From an uncultured Eubacterium sp. (GTDB lineage Bacteria; Bacillota; Clostridia; Lachnospirales; Lachnospiraceae): a stretch of DNA of 64,000 nt. The notes below the pieces were generated by a model. It was given only the letters and a program-made list of their open reading frames with translations. It was not told the DNA's origin and searched no databases. Every line of letters begins with the position of its first letter. Position 1 is the first letter of the stretch. Where the stretch lies: assembly GCA_900548465.1 (NCBI GenBank), contig URKY01000001.1, positions 124,001-188,000 on the forward strand, read 5' to 3'. Below, piece after piece: positions 25,436 to 34,374 of the stretch. Position numbers and translations under genes: made by a program.

Positions 25436-26560
25436 ATGGTAACAATAAAAGAAGTAAAGACGAGAAAAGATTTGCGTACATTTGCGTCATTTAATGAAAA
25501 AATGTATCGAGATGTACCGCAGGCTATGCCGGATTTGATATCTGACGAGATGGCTAATTTTAATCCTAAGAAAAACCCTGCTTATGAATATGCCGAATCA
25601 AGACAATTTCTTGCCTATAAGGATGGAGAATGTGTTGGAAGAATTGCAGGAATTATAAGTCGTAAAGCTAATGAAAAATGGAAAAGAAAGAGAATTCGTT
25701 TTACAAGAGTTGACTTTATAGACGATTATGAAGTATCAGAGGCTTTGTTTAAGGCAGTTGAAGATTGGGGCAGGGAAGCAGGACTTGATGCAATTCATGG
25801 ACCAATCGGCTTTTGTGATTTAGATCAGGAAGGTATGCTCATAGAAGGTTTTGAGTACGATGGAATATTTATAACAATAAATAATGCACCATATTACAAG
25901 GACCATATGGAGCGTTTAGGATACACAAAATGTGTAGACTGGATTGAAAATAGGATTAACATTCCGGATAAAGTTTCTCCTTTTTTTGAGAAAGTATCTG
26001 ACAGGGTTCTAAAAGAAAACAATTTAAAAGTTATTAAGTTAAAGTATAAATTTCAATTAAGAAAGTACATAAAATATATCTTTGACGTAATTAATGATGC
26101 GGCAAAAGAATTATATGGTGAAGTTGATTTGACAGATGATATGATAAAAAAATATGTTAATCAGTTTATTTTGATGGTTAATGTAAGGTTCATATCATTG
26201 ATTGTAAATGAAAAGGACGAGATGGTAGGAATTGGTGTATCCGTTCCAACTATGGGAAGAGCTGCGAAAAAGTCTCATGGAAGACTTTTTCCATTTGGTT
26301 GGGCAAGAATACTTTATGCACCTTATTCAAAACCGGACACGTTGGAACTATATCTTGTAGGCGTCAGAGAAAAATACAGAAACAAAGGATTGCCAATGGT
26401 ACTGATGACTGAAGTTATGAAGGAAGCAGTAAAGGATGGGATGAAATATGCGGAAACAGGACCTATGTTAGAGGATAACATAAAGGTACAATCCATGTGG
26501 AAAAGATTTGATAAGATACAGCATAGAAGAAGAAGATGCTGGATAAAAAAATTGGACTAG
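25436..26560 (+). CDS. GNAT-fold acetyltransferase-like protein of unknown function
   Basis: A 374-residue cytoplasmic protein whose substrate I do not recognise. The N-terminal half (residues 1-130) starts like an acetyltransferase (MVTIKEVKTRKDLRTF) with FLAYKDGECVGRIAGII as a likely GNAT beta strand; the C-terminal half repeats the fold with LELYLVGVREKYRNKGLPMVLM, which resembles the acetyl-CoA-binding R/KG loop (about 305-325). It starts 23 bp after rpiB and is probably co-transcribed. Its last codons and stop lie within the terminator hairpin. Confidence 0.65.
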   Translation: MVTIKEVKTRKDLRTFASFNEKMYRDVPQAMPDLISDEMANFNPKKNPAYEYAESRQFLAYKDGECVGRIAGIISRKANEKWKRKRIRFTRVDFIDDYEVSEALFKAVEDWGREAGLDAIHGPIGFCDLDQEGMLIEGFEYDGIFITINNAPYYKDHMERLGYTKCVDWIENRINIPDKVSPFFEKVSDRVLKENNLKVIKLKYKFQLRKYIKYIFDVINDAAKELYGEVDLTDDMIKKYVNQFILMVNVRFISLIVNEKDEMVGIGVSVPTMGRAAKKSHGRLFPFGWARILYAPYSKPDTLELYLVGVREKYRNKGLPMVLMTEVMKEAVKDGMKYAETGPMLEDNIKVQSMWKRFDKIQHRRRRCWIKKLD

Positions 26561-26580
26561 TTTACTAGTCCAATTTTTTT
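26552..26580 (+). terminator. Terminator overlapping the end of the GNAT-like gene
   Basis: Stem TTGGACTAG (26552-26560) / CTAGTCCAA (26565-26573) with T7 after it. The left arm includes the TAG stop codon at 26558-26560. Confidence 0.85.
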
Positions 26581-26803
26581 GTTGTAGGTGGAAGAGGTTG
26601 ACTTCCCAGCGGTGTCTGTCAGAATTTTCCGGTGGAAAGCAACACAGAAATCAAATATTTCATATGTGTGGGGTAATATACAGCGCTGAACTCGGGATGC
26701 AGGTAGCAGAAAGCAACACAGAAGCAAGAGAATAACGTTCCGTGCGGTAATTGCACCCGCCCCGCGAAAATTTCGAGGGCAAAAAGCAGCCAAATAAAAC
26801 ATC
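26581..26803. other. Intergenic segment with 15-bp direct repeat, no recognised gene
   Basis: About 220 bp between a terminator and the symporter promoter. It is richer in G/C than its surroundings and holds GAAAGCAACACAGAA twice (26635-26649 and 26709-26723, 74 bp apart). Minus-strand frames cross it (up to 92 codons) but lack a credible start, ribosome-binding site or known domain, so I do not call a gene. Confidence 0.5.
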
Positions 26804-26832
26804 TTGACACACCTGCAAACATTTAGTATAAT
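26804..26832 (+). promoter_or_regulatory. SigA-type promoter of the sodium:solute symporter
   Basis: TTGACA (26804-26809), 17-bp spacer, TATAAT (26827-26832): a consensus promoter. Confidence 0.85.
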
Positions 26833-26843
26833 CACTTTAATGC

Positions 26844-26867
26844 TTTAAAGCGTAACGGTTTAAAGCG
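26844..26867 (+). promoter_or_regulatory. Candidate operator: two TTTAAAGCG repeats after the symporter promoter
   Basis: TTTAAAGCG at 26844-26852 and 26859-26867, 15 bp apart, beginning 12 bp after the -10. The first lies within the palindrome GCTTTAAAGC (26842-26851). A repressor bound here would block the promoter; no regulator gene is adjacent. Confidence 0.45.
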
Positions 26868-26897
26868 GGACGCAATAATGAAGTTTGGAGGAAAATT

Positions 26898-28478
26898 ATG
26901 ACAGTTATATTGTGTACCATTATGTTGGTTGCTTTTTTTGCAGTAATGATATTTGTTGGATTTTACACAAGAAAACATGCAACAGATGTTAACGGATTCG
27001 TTTTAGGTGGAAGGGCTGCAGGACCATGGCTTACGGCTTTTGCGTTTGGAACATCTTACTTTTCGGCAGTTATTTTTGTAGGTTATGCAGGACAGTTCGG
27101 ATGGAATTTTGGACTTGCATCTACATGGGCAGGACTAGGAAACGCATTTATTGGTTCACTTCTTGCATGGAACGTACTTGGAAGAAGAACAAGAGTTATG
27201 ACACAGCATATTGATGCCAAGACAATGCCGGACTTCTTTGGAAAAAGATTTAAGTCTACACCACTTAAGGTTGCTTCATCAATTATAGTATTTATCTTTT
27301 TAATCCCATATACAGCGTCATTGTATAACGGATTATCAAGTTTGTTTGGACTTGTATTTGACATTCCATATTGGGTTGTTATTGCAGTGATGGCAGTGCT
27401 TACAGGATTCTATGTAATATTTGGTGGATATATGGCAACTGCGATTAATGATTTTATACAGGGAATTATAATGCTTTTTGGTATATGCGCGGTAATAGGT
27501 GCAGTTCTTGCTGACAATGGTGGTTTATTAAAAGCTATGCAGAAATTGTCAGAAGTACCAAGCGAAGGCTGGGCAGGTGGAGCATTTACTTCATTCCTAG
27601 GCCCTGATCCTTTGGCATTGTTGTTTGTAGTAATTCTTACTTCACTTGGAACATGGGGATTACCACAGATGGTAGGCAAATTTTATGCAATTAAGAGTGA
27701 AAACGATGTACATAAAGGAACAGTTATTTCTACAATTTTTGCAATTGTAGTTGCAGGAGGATGTTACTTCTTAGGTGGATTTGGAAGATTGTACGGTGAT
27801 AAGATTACAATTAACGAAGCAACCGGAAAGCCATTGTTTGATACAATAATTCCTACTATGCTTTCAACACTTCCATCAATTGTAATTGCAGTAGTAATAG
27901 TACTTGTACTTTCTGCTTCTATGTCAACACTTTCTTCACTGGTACTTACATCAAGTTCAACATTTACACTTGACGTAATAAAGCCGGCGTCAAAGAAAGA
28001 AATGACAGAGAAAAAACAGGTATCAATAATGAGAATATTTATAGTATTCTTCATACTTGTTTCAGCAGCCATTGCAATATTTAAGGATTCACATCCGGAA
28101 GTAACATTTATTGCACAGATGATGGGTGTTTCCTGGGGAGCACTTGCCGGAGCGTTCTTAGCACCATTTTTGTATGGTTTGTACTGGAAGGGCGTAACAA
28201 AAGCATCAACAGTAGTCTGCTTTATATGGGGATGCGCAATTGCAGTAATTCAGCTTGTTATAACATTAGCAGGAGTAGATATATCAGGCTGGGGAACAGT
28301 TCTTTCATATGTATTTAAATCATCAATTAATTCCGGCGTTGTTGCCATGGTAGGGGGACTTATAATAGTTCCAATCATAAGTATGTTTACAAAGAAACAA
28401 AACAAAGCAGAATTAGATGAATTATTTGCATGCTACGAAGAGAAAACAGAAGCAGTTGCAAGGGAACATTTAAAATAA
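26898..28478 (+). CDS. Sodium:solute symporter (SSS family)
   Basis: Membrane transporter coupling substrate uptake to sodium. The 526-residue product has about 13 hydrophobic helices and SSS features: DVNGFVLGGRAAGPWLTAFAF near residue 35 (split: FVLGGR, then GTSYFSA), SGGDIQ-like replaced by GGYMATAINDFIQGIIM near 178, and SASMSTLSSLVLTSSSTF near 335, which matches the sodium-site serines. The substrate cannot be read from sequence; proline or another amino or carboxylic acid is possible. GGAGG precedes ATG 26898. It is a single-gene unit with its own promoter, operator candidate and terminator. Confidence 0.88.
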   Translation: MTVILCTIMLVAFFAVMIFVGFYTRKHATDVNGFVLGGRAAGPWLTAFAFGTSYFSAVIFVGYAGQFGWNFGLASTWAGLGNAFIGSLLAWNVLGRRTRVMTQHIDAKTMPDFFGKRFKSTPLKVASSIIVFIFLIPYTASLYNGLSSLFGLVFDIPYWVVIAVMAVLTGFYVIFGGYMATAINDFIQGIIMLFGICAVIGAVLADNGGLLKAMQKLSEVPSEGWAGGAFTSFLGPDPLALLFVVILTSLGTWGLPQMVGKFYAIKSENDVHKGTVISTIFAIVVAGGCYFLGGFGRLYGDKITINEATGKPLFDTIIPTMLSTLPSIVIAVVIVLVLSASMSTLSSLVLTSSSTFTLDVIKPASKKEMTEKKQVSIMRIFIVFFILVSAAIAIFKDSHPEVTFIAQMMGVSWGALAGAFLAPFLYGLYWKGVTKASTVVCFIWGCAIAVIQLVITLAGVDISGWGTVLSYVFKSSINSGVVAMVGGLIIVPIISMFTKKQNKAELDELFACYEEKTEAVAREHLK

Positions 28479-28496
28479 AAATTATATACAAAACAT

Positions 28497-28559
28497 AAAA
28501 AAGATGTCTCATAATGAACAAAAAATGCAGAAAATGTTCATTACAGGACATCTTTTTTT
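28497..28559 (+). terminator. Two-tier terminator after the symporter gene
   Basis: Outer stem 28497-28508 with 28547-28558 and inner stem TAATGAACA (28512-28520) / TGTTCATTA (28535-28543), separated by a 3x3 internal loop, then T7. Confidence 0.85.
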
Positions 28560-28586
28560 GATGTTGTAAAGGATATGGAAAATCTA

Positions 28587-28615
28587 TTGAACAATGGAAA
28601 AGGTGTGCGTATACT
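28587..28615 (+). promoter_or_regulatory. Promoter of the fatty-acid synthesis operon
   Basis: TTGAAC (28587-28592), 17-bp spacer, TATACT (28610-28615). The leader to fabH would be about 65 nt. I see no FapR- or FabT-like operator. Confidence 0.65.
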
Positions 28616-28647
28616 GTAGGCGTTCTGAAGAAAAAGAAAGAAAGGAG

Positions 28648-28679
28648 TGCAGAATGTGACAATTAAAACATATTCTGCA
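28648..28679 (+). repeat. Inverted repeat in the fabH leader
   Basis: TGCAGAAT (28648-28655) pairs with ATTCTGCA (28672-28679). In RNA the hairpin would start one base after AAAGGAG (28641-28647) and could mask the leader start codon. Confidence 0.5.
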
Positions 28680-28703
28680 AGACATATATGTTTGGAAAAA
28701 TAA
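28656..28703 (+). CDS. Possible 15-codon leader peptide overlapping fabH
   Basis: GTG 28656 follows AAAGGAG (28641-28647) at 8 bases and opens a 15-codon frame (MTIKTYSARHICLEK) ending at TAA 28701-28703, 13 bases inside fabH. fabH itself has no visible ribosome-binding site before ATG 28688, so translation of the leader could bring ribosomes to it. Nothing beyond position supports this. Confidence 0.3.
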   Translation: MTIKTYSARHICLEK

Positions 28704-29665
28704 TAGGAACGGGATCATATGTGCCTGAAATGTTAATAACTAACAGTGAATTGTCTAAAAATGTTGAAACTACTGATCAATGGATTAGTGAAAGAACAGG
28801 AGTAAGACAAAGATATGTGATGAAAAATGAAACTACGGCGCAAATGGCAGTGAAAGCAGCAAAGGACGCTTTAAAAAGTGTGGATGTTTCCCCTAAGGAC
28901 ATAGATGTCATAGTTGTGTCAACAGTTTCCTCAGAATTGATTCTTCCAAATACGGCATGCTTTGTTCAGGAACAGATTGGGGCGGTTAATGCCTTTTGTT
29001 TTGACATTAATACAGCCTGCACAGGATTTATGATGGCATACAATACAGTGCAAAGTTACATAGACACAGGTTTAGTGGAAACTGCATTGATTATTGGAGC
29101 TGAAGGATTGTCAAGGATTGTTAATTGGGATGATAGAGGCACATGTATTTTATTTGGAGACGGGGCAGGAGCAGCAGTCATAAGAAAAGATGAAAAGGCT
29201 GTGTTTGAAACTGTTATGAAAGCTGATGGGAGTCAGGGAAGTTCACTTACATGTAACAATGGATTTGCCAACAGACCAAGAAAAATTGTAAAAAACGAAA
29301 AGACAAAAGAATTAGGAACTTACATTGAAATGGATGGCCAGAAGATTTTTAAATTTGCGGTAAAGCAGGTGCCGGAGTGTATTAATGAGTTGATGGAAAA
29401 AATAAAGGTCGCAAAAGATGAAATTGATATGTTTGTTTTACATCAGGCGAATCTTAGAATTTGTCAGGCAATAGCAAAAAGGCTAAAGGTTTCAATGGAC
29501 AAGGTGCCTACTAATGTGGAACGTTATGGAAATACTTCATCTGCCTGCATACCAATACTTTTAGATGAATTGTACAAAACAGGACAGTTAAAAACAGGAC
29601 AGAAAATTGTAATGTCGGGATTTGGCGCAGGAGTTACATTAGCCGCCACATATCTTGAAATATAA
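28688..29665 (+). CDS. fabH: Beta-ketoacyl-ACP synthase III
   Basis: Starts fatty-acid synthesis by condensing acetyl-CoA (or a branched primer) with malonyl-ACP. Catalytic residues are visible: Cys111 in NTACTGF, His252 in VLHQANLRI and Asn282 in YGNTSS. Length of 325 is normal. ATG 28688 begins MFGKIIGTGSYVPE, the usual FabH start, but has no ribosome-binding site of its own. It is the first gene of a ten-gene locus in the same order as the pneumococcal fab cluster, without fabT and fabM. Confidence 0.96.
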   Translation: MFGKIIGTGSYVPEMLITNSELSKNVETTDQWISERTGVRQRYVMKNETTAQMAVKAAKDALKSVDVSPKDIDVIVVSTVSSELILPNTACFVQEQIGAVNAFCFDINTACTGFMMAYNTVQSYIDTGLVETALIIGAEGLSRIVNWDDRGTCILFGDGAGAAVIRKDEKAVFETVMKADGSQGSSLTCNNGFANRPRKIVKNEKTKELGTYIEMDGQKIFKFAVKQVPECINELMEKIKVAKDEIDMFVLHQANLRICQAIAKRLKVSMDKVPTNVERYGNTSSACIPILLDELYKTGQLKTGQKIVMSGFGAGVTLAATYLEI

Positions 29666-29721
29666 AAGGTTAATAACCGGCACTGCCGGAATTAAATATA
29701 AAATTTAAAGGAGAAAGAACA

Positions 29722-29946
29722 ATGTTAGAAAAGATTAAAGAAATTATTGCAGAAGAATTAGGAGTTGAAGAAAGCAAGGTAGTAGAAGGAGCTTCTTTTT
29801 ATGATGATTTAGGAGCAGATTCATTAGATTTATTTGAAATGGTTATGTCATTTGAAGATCAGTTTGGAGTTAAGATTCCTGAAGAGGAGCTGGAAAACAT
29901 TAAGACAGTAGGGGATGTAGTTAAGTATATAGAAGAACATAAGTAA
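29722..29946 (+). CDS. acpP: Acyl carrier protein
   Basis: Carrier of growing acyl chains in type II fatty-acid synthesis. Seventy-four residues, acidic, with the phosphopantetheine-bearing Ser34 in [16 protein letters not shown] precedes ATG 29722. It is distinct from the D-alanyl carrier DltC encoded at 58 kb, whose motif is DSLGF. Confidence 0.96.
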   Translation: MLEKIKEIIAEELGVEESKVVEGASFYDDLGADSLDLFEMVMSFEDQFGVKIPEEELENIKTVGDVVKYIEEHK

Positions 29947-29971
29947 GAAGAATCAAAGAAAGGTTTTCACT

Positions 29972-30916
29972 ATGAAGACAGAGATAACACAATTACTAAA
30001 TATTAAATACCCCGTTATTCAGGGGGGAATGGCATGGGTTGCAGATTATCATCTTGCGGCAGCTGTTTCTAATGCCGGCGGACTTGGAGTGATAGGCTCG
30101 GGTGGTGCTTCGGCAGAATGGGTAAGAGATCAGATTAAACAAATGAAGGAGCTTACAGATAAACCATTTGGTGTCAACATTATGCTAATGAATCCTGAAG
30201 CAGATGATATTGCAAAAGTAATAATTGAAGAAAAAGTTCCGGTAGTAACTACAGGAGCGGGAAATCCTGCGAAATATATGGAGTTATGGAAAAGCGAAGG
30301 AATAAAAGTAATTCCTGTAGTTGCAAGCTGTGCTCTGGCAAAAATGATGGAGCGTTGTGGAGCAGATGCTCTGGTGGCTGAAGGAACAGAGGCCGGAGGG
30401 CATATAGGAGAAATTACAACAATGTCTTTAGTGCCACAGGTTGTGGATGCTGTAAATATTCCCGTAATAGCAGCAGGTGGAATTGCAGATGGAAGAGGAA
30501 TGGCAGCAGCATTTATGCTGGGAGCTAAAGCAGTACAGATGGGAACGTGTTTTGTAGTAACAAAAGAATGCAATGTTCATAGTAACTACAAGGAAAAAAT
30601 TATAAAGGCAAAAGACATAGATTCGAAAGTTACAGGACGAAGAACAGGTCATCCGGTTCGTGTACTTAGAAATAAAATGTCTAATGAATACATAAAAAAA
30701 GAAAATGCAGGGGCAACATTAGAGGAATTGGAATTGCTTACATTAGGTGGACTTAGAAAAGCAGTAGTAGATGGAGACGTAAAAGAAGGCAGCCTAATGG
30801 CAGGCCAGATAGCAGGTCTTGTAAAAGAGGAATGTAGTTGCAGGGAATTGGTTGAAAAAATTGTAAATGAAGCCGAAACAGTAATGAATCAGCAGGCGAA
30901 AGTTTTTGAAGTTTAA
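29972..30916 (+). CDS. fabK: Enoyl-ACP reductase II (FMN-dependent)
   Basis: Reduces the trans-2-enoyl-ACP double bond, the last step of each elongation cycle. FabK is a flavoprotein of the nitronate monooxygenase-like TIM-barrel group: YPVIQGGMAWVADYHLAAAV at the start, EGTEAGGHIGE near 137 and IAAGGIADGRGM near 166. Length of 314 is typical. FabK enzymes, unlike FabI, are insensitive to triclosan (family knowledge). Its place between acpP and fabD supports FabK over a nitronate monooxygenase. Confidence 0.93.
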   Translation: MKTEITQLLNIKYPVIQGGMAWVADYHLAAAVSNAGGLGVIGSGGASAEWVRDQIKQMKELTDKPFGVNIMLMNPEADDIAKVIIEEKVPVVTTGAGNPAKYMELWKSEGIKVIPVVASCALAKMMERCGADALVAEGTEAGGHIGEITTMSLVPQVVDAVNIPVIAAGGIADGRGMAAAFMLGAKAVQMGTCFVVTKECNVHSNYKEKIIKAKDIDSKVTGRRTGHPVRVLRNKMSNEYIKKENAGATLEELELLTLGGLRKAVVDGDVKEGSLMAGQIAGLVKEECSCRELVEKIVNEAETVMNQQAKVFEV

Positions 30917-30970
30917 CTGAAAGATCTGAATAAATAATGCAGAAAAAAGTTAAAAGTGGAGGAATGGCAT

Positions 30971-31891
30971 ATGACAGATATTGCATTTGTATATCCCGGG
31001 CAGGGTGTGCAGACAATAGGAATGGGGAAAGATTTTTATGAAAATTCTGTAGGCTCAAGGAAGATTTTTGATATGGCAAATGAAAATCTTGATTTTGATA
31101 TCAAAAAAATCTGTTTTGAAGAAAACGAAAAAATAAATGACACAGAATATACTCAGGCCGCATTGGTCACAACATACCTGGCAATAACAAAGGCTATTGA
31201 AGCGAGAGGAATAAAACCACAGGTAGCAGCGGGACTTAGTCTTGGAGAATACGCAGCAATTGCCGTGGCTGGAGGAATGACCTATGAAGATGCCATAAAA
31301 ACTGTAAGGTATCGTGGCATATATATGAACAGGGCAGTTCCAAAAGGCAGGGGAACAATGGCTGCAATACTTGGACTTGATGCAGAAACAATAGACAAGG
31401 TGATTGATAGCATAGATGGCGTGTCAGTTGCCAATTACAATTGCCCGGGGCAGATAGTAATAACAGGAGAGAAAAAAGCTGTTCTTAAAGCAATGGAGGC
31501 ATTAAAAGAAGCAGGTGCAAGAAAAACTGTTGAGTTAAATGTCAGTGGACCATTCCATTCTGAATTCCTAAAGGGAGCAGGTCAGCAGTTAGAGGAACTT
31601 CTAAAAAAAATAAAACTTCAAAAATTATCTATTCCATACGTTACTAATGTTACTGCAGATTATGTGAATGATATCAGTAAAACAAAAAGCCTGCTGGCAA
31701 AGCAGGTATATTCACCGGTTAGATGGGAAGAAAGTATAAGAAATATGATTAAAAATGGAGTGGATACATTTATAGAAATTGGACCGGGAAAGACGATTGC
31801 AGGATTTTTAAGAAAAATTGACAGAACTAAGAAATGCATAAATATTAGTAATTTTGAAGATTTAGAACAATTAAAAATGCTTGGAGAATAA
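30971..31891 (+). CDS. fabD: Malonyl-CoA:ACP transacylase
   Basis: Loads malonate from CoA onto ACP. Catalytic Ser90 sits in GLSLGEYAA (GHSLG in many species; GLSLG is common in Firmicutes) and the catalytic His is in SGPFHSEFL near residue 199. The start MTDIAFVYPGQG is the family N-terminus; ATG 30971 follows GGAGG (30958-30962), so the GTG at 30956, which overlaps that site, is rejected. Length 306. Confidence 0.95.
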   Translation: MTDIAFVYPGQGVQTIGMGKDFYENSVGSRKIFDMANENLDFDIKKICFEENEKINDTEYTQAALVTTYLAITKAIEARGIKPQVAAGLSLGEYAAIAVAGGMTYEDAIKTVRYRGIYMNRAVPKGRGTMAAILGLDAETIDKVIDSIDGVSVANYNCPGQIVITGEKKAVLKAMEALKEAGARKTVELNVSGPFHSEFLKGAGQQLEELLKKIKLQKLSIPYVTNVTADYVNDISKTKSLLAKQVYSPVRWEESIRNMIKNGVDTFIEIGPGKTIAGFLRKIDRTKKCINISNFEDLEQLKMLGE

Positions 31892-31896
31892 ATAAT

Positions 31897-32637
31897 ATGA
31901 TGGGAAATAAGGTAGCTATAGTTACAGGTGCTTCAAGAGGAATTGGAGCAGCAGTAGCAAAAAAACTGGCTTCACTAGGGGCAACTGTAATAGTAAATTA
32001 TGCATGCTCAAAAGATAAGGCAGATGAAACTGTCAGGGAAATTACACAAAATGGTGGAAAAGCCGTAGCCATGAAGTGTGATATTTCAGATTTTGAAATG
32101 TGTCAGCAGTTTATTAACAACGTACATAACGAATTTGGCTCTGTGGATATTTTAGTTAATAACGCAGGTATTACAAGAGACGGTATTTGCATGATAATGA
32201 AAGAAGAAGATTTTGATGCCGTAATAAACACTAATTTAAAAGGAACTTTTAATTGCATAAGATTTACGTCAAAAATAATGATGAAACAAAGATATGGAAA
32301 AATTATTAATATGGCTTCAGTATCCGGCGTTTCAGGTAATGCAGGACAGGTAAATTATTCTTCGGCAAAGGCAGGAGTAATTGGAATGACAAAATCCATT
32401 GCAAAGGAACTGGCATCAAGAAATATTAACGTAAATGCAGTAGCTCCAGGATTTATTGAAACAGATATGACCAGAGGACTCTCAGACAAGGTAAGAGAAG
32501 AAGCAATGGGGCAGATACCTCTTAAAAGATTTGGTAAACCGGAAGAAGTGGCAAATCTTGTGGCATTTCTGGCAGGGAGTGACAGCGATTATATAACAGG
32601 TCAGATATTTAATATAGATGGCGGAATGGTAATGTAG
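31897..32637 (+). CDS. fabG: 3-oxoacyl-ACP reductase
   Basis: NADPH-dependent reductase of beta-ketoacyl-ACP, a short-chain dehydrogenase. The nucleotide motif TGASRGIG is at 10-17, NNAGI near 88 and the catalytic YxxxK at Tyr154/Lys158. The C-terminal IDGGMVM is typical of FabG. Length 246. It starts 5 bp after fabD; ATG 31897 has GGAGA nine bases upstream. Confidence 0.95.
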   Translation: MMGNKVAIVTGASRGIGAAVAKKLASLGATVIVNYACSKDKADETVREITQNGGKAVAMKCDISDFEMCQQFINNVHNEFGSVDILVNNAGITRDGICMIMKEEDFDAVINTNLKGTFNCIRFTSKIMMKQRYGKIINMASVSGVSGNAGQVNYSSAKAGVIGMTKSIAKELASRNINVNAVAPGFIETDMTRGLSDKVREEAMGQIPLKRFGKPEEVANLVAFLAGSDSDYITGQIFNIDGGMVM

Positions 32638-32648
32638 TGAGGTGACAT

Positions 32649-33884
32649 ATGAGAAGAGTTGTAGTAACGGGAATGGGTGCAATTACACCTATAGGAAACA
32701 GCATTGATGAATTTTGGAAGAGTATAAAAGAAAATAAAGTTGGAATAGACAATATTACTAAATTTGATACTACAGATTATCCGGTTAAACTGGCAGCAGA
32801 GGTTAAAGATTTTGTGGCGAAAGACAGAATGGAATTTAAAGCTGCAAAGAGAATGTCAGTATTTTCACAGTATGCAGTTTGTGCTGCAAAAGAGGCAGTT
32901 TGCCAGTCGGGACTTAAACTTAAAGATGAAGATCCTTACCGTGTGGGAGTGAGTATTGGCTCCGGTGTCGGTGGAATGAAGGATATGGAAGAGGAAAATA
33001 AAAAACTATTGGAAAAAGGTCCGGGAAGGGTTAAGCCATTGTTTATTCCTATGATGATAACAAATATGGCGGCAGGTAATGTGGCAATTGCCTTTGGGGC
33101 TAAGGGTAAGTGCATTAACGTGGTTACTGCCTGTGCAACGGGAACCCATTCTATAGGAGAGGCTTATAGGGCAATTCAATGCAGTGATGCAGATGTAATG
33201 ATTGCAGGAGGAACTGAAAGTTCAATTACCCCACTTAGTGTGGCAGGTTTTACAAGCCTTACGGCACTTACTAAATCTACAGATAAGACAAGAGCATCAA
33301 TACCTTTTGATAAAGACAGAAGTGGTTTTGTAATGGGAGAAGGCGCAGGAATTGTTGTGCTGGAAGAACTGGAACATGCAAAAAAACGAGGAGCAAATAT
33401 TCTGGCGGAAGTTGTGGGATACGGAGCAACATGTGACGCATATCATATAACTTCACCTGCTGAAGATGGAAGTGGCGCCGCAAAGGCAATGGAGTTTGCC
33501 ATGAATGAGGCAGAAATAACAGGAAAAGATGTAGATTATATTAATGCTCACGGAACAGGAACTCATCATAACGATTTGTTTGAAACGAGAGCCATAAAAC
33601 TTGCACTGAAAGAGGCTGCATGGAATGTAAAAATCAATTCCACAAAATCTATGATTGGTCATTTGCTGGGGGCAGCAGGTGGGGTTGAATTTATAACATG
33701 TGTAAAGACCATAAATGACGGTTACATACATCCTACGGTAGGACTTAAAGAACCGGGGAAAGAGTGCGACCTGGATTACGTAATGGGGGAAGGTATAGAA
33801 AAAGAAGTTAATTATGCACTTAGTAATTCTTTAGGATTTGGAGGGCATAATGCAACATTGGCAATTAAGAAATATGTTGACTAA
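32649..33884 (+). CDS. fabF: Beta-ketoacyl-ACP synthase II
   Basis: Elongating condensing enzyme. The Cys-His-His triad is seen as Cys162 (TACATGTHS), His in NAHGTGTHHND (about 303) and His in MIGHLLGAAGG (about 337). Start MRRVVVTGMGAITPIG is the family N-terminus. Length 411. As the only long-chain condensing enzyme in the locus, it should set chain length together with FabH. Confidence 0.96.
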   Translation: MRRVVVTGMGAITPIGNSIDEFWKSIKENKVGIDNITKFDTTDYPVKLAAEVKDFVAKDRMEFKAAKRMSVFSQYAVCAAKEAVCQSGLKLKDEDPYRVGVSIGSGVGGMKDMEEENKKLLEKGPGRVKPLFIPMMITNMAAGNVAIAFGAKGKCINVVTACATGTHSIGEAYRAIQCSDADVMIAGGTESSITPLSVAGFTSLTALTKSTDKTRASIPFDKDRSGFVMGEGAGIVVLEELEHAKKRGANILAEVVGYGATCDAYHITSPAEDGSGAAKAMEFAMNEAEITGKDVDYINAHGTGTHHNDLFETRAIKLALKEAAWNVKINSTKSMIGHLLGAAGGVEFITCVKTINDGYIHPTVGLKEPGKECDLDYVMGEGIEKEVNYALSNSLGFGGHNATLAIKKYVD

Positions 33885-33897
33885 AAAGGGGTAAAAA

Positions 33898-34365
33898 ATG
33901 AATATAAATGATATTAAAACATTAATTAATGAAGTATCATCTTCCAATCTGCATGAATTCAGATATGAGGAAAATGGTGTAAAGGTACAGCTTTCTAAGG
34001 GAGCAATAGAGAGTGGAAATAATAAAAGTATAATCACAGCCACGTCACAACCAAAATCACAGTACCTAGAGTCTGAGAGTCCGGAGGCAGAAGCTGAAAC
34101 TAAAAGTGAAAGTCAAAAAGAAGAAGCCCCGGGAAACATTGTAACGGCTCCTCTTGTAGGCACAGTATATTTGGCACCGGCAGAAAATGAGCCCCCCTTT
34201 GTGTCTATAGGAGATAAGGTGGAAAAAGGTCAGCCCCTGGCAATAATTGAGGCCATGAAACTTATGAATGAAATTGAGTCAAAATATGATGGTGTTGTAA
34301 AAGATATTTTAGTAGAAAATGAGTCTCCTGTGGAATTTGGACAGGAAATGTTTGTTATTGAATAG
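33898..34365 (+). CDS. accB: Biotin carboxyl carrier protein of acetyl-CoA carboxylase
   Basis: Carries CO2 on biotin between AccC and the carboxyltransferase. The 155-residue product has a helical N-terminus, an acidic Glu/Ala/Ser-rich linker (about 55-80) and a C-terminal biotinyl domain with the biotin Lys in EAMKLMNEI. The more usual motif is AMKMMN, so the residue after Lys is Leu here. It stands between fabF and fabZ, as in streptococci. Confidence 0.95.
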   Translation: MNINDIKTLINEVSSSNLHEFRYEENGVKVQLSKGAIESGNNKSIITATSQPKSQYLESESPEAEAETKSESQKEEAPGNIVTAPLVGTVYLAPAENEPPFVSIGDKVEKGQPLAIIEAMKLMNEIESKYDGVVKDILVENESPVEFGQEMFVIE

Positions 34366-34374
34366 AGGATAAAA

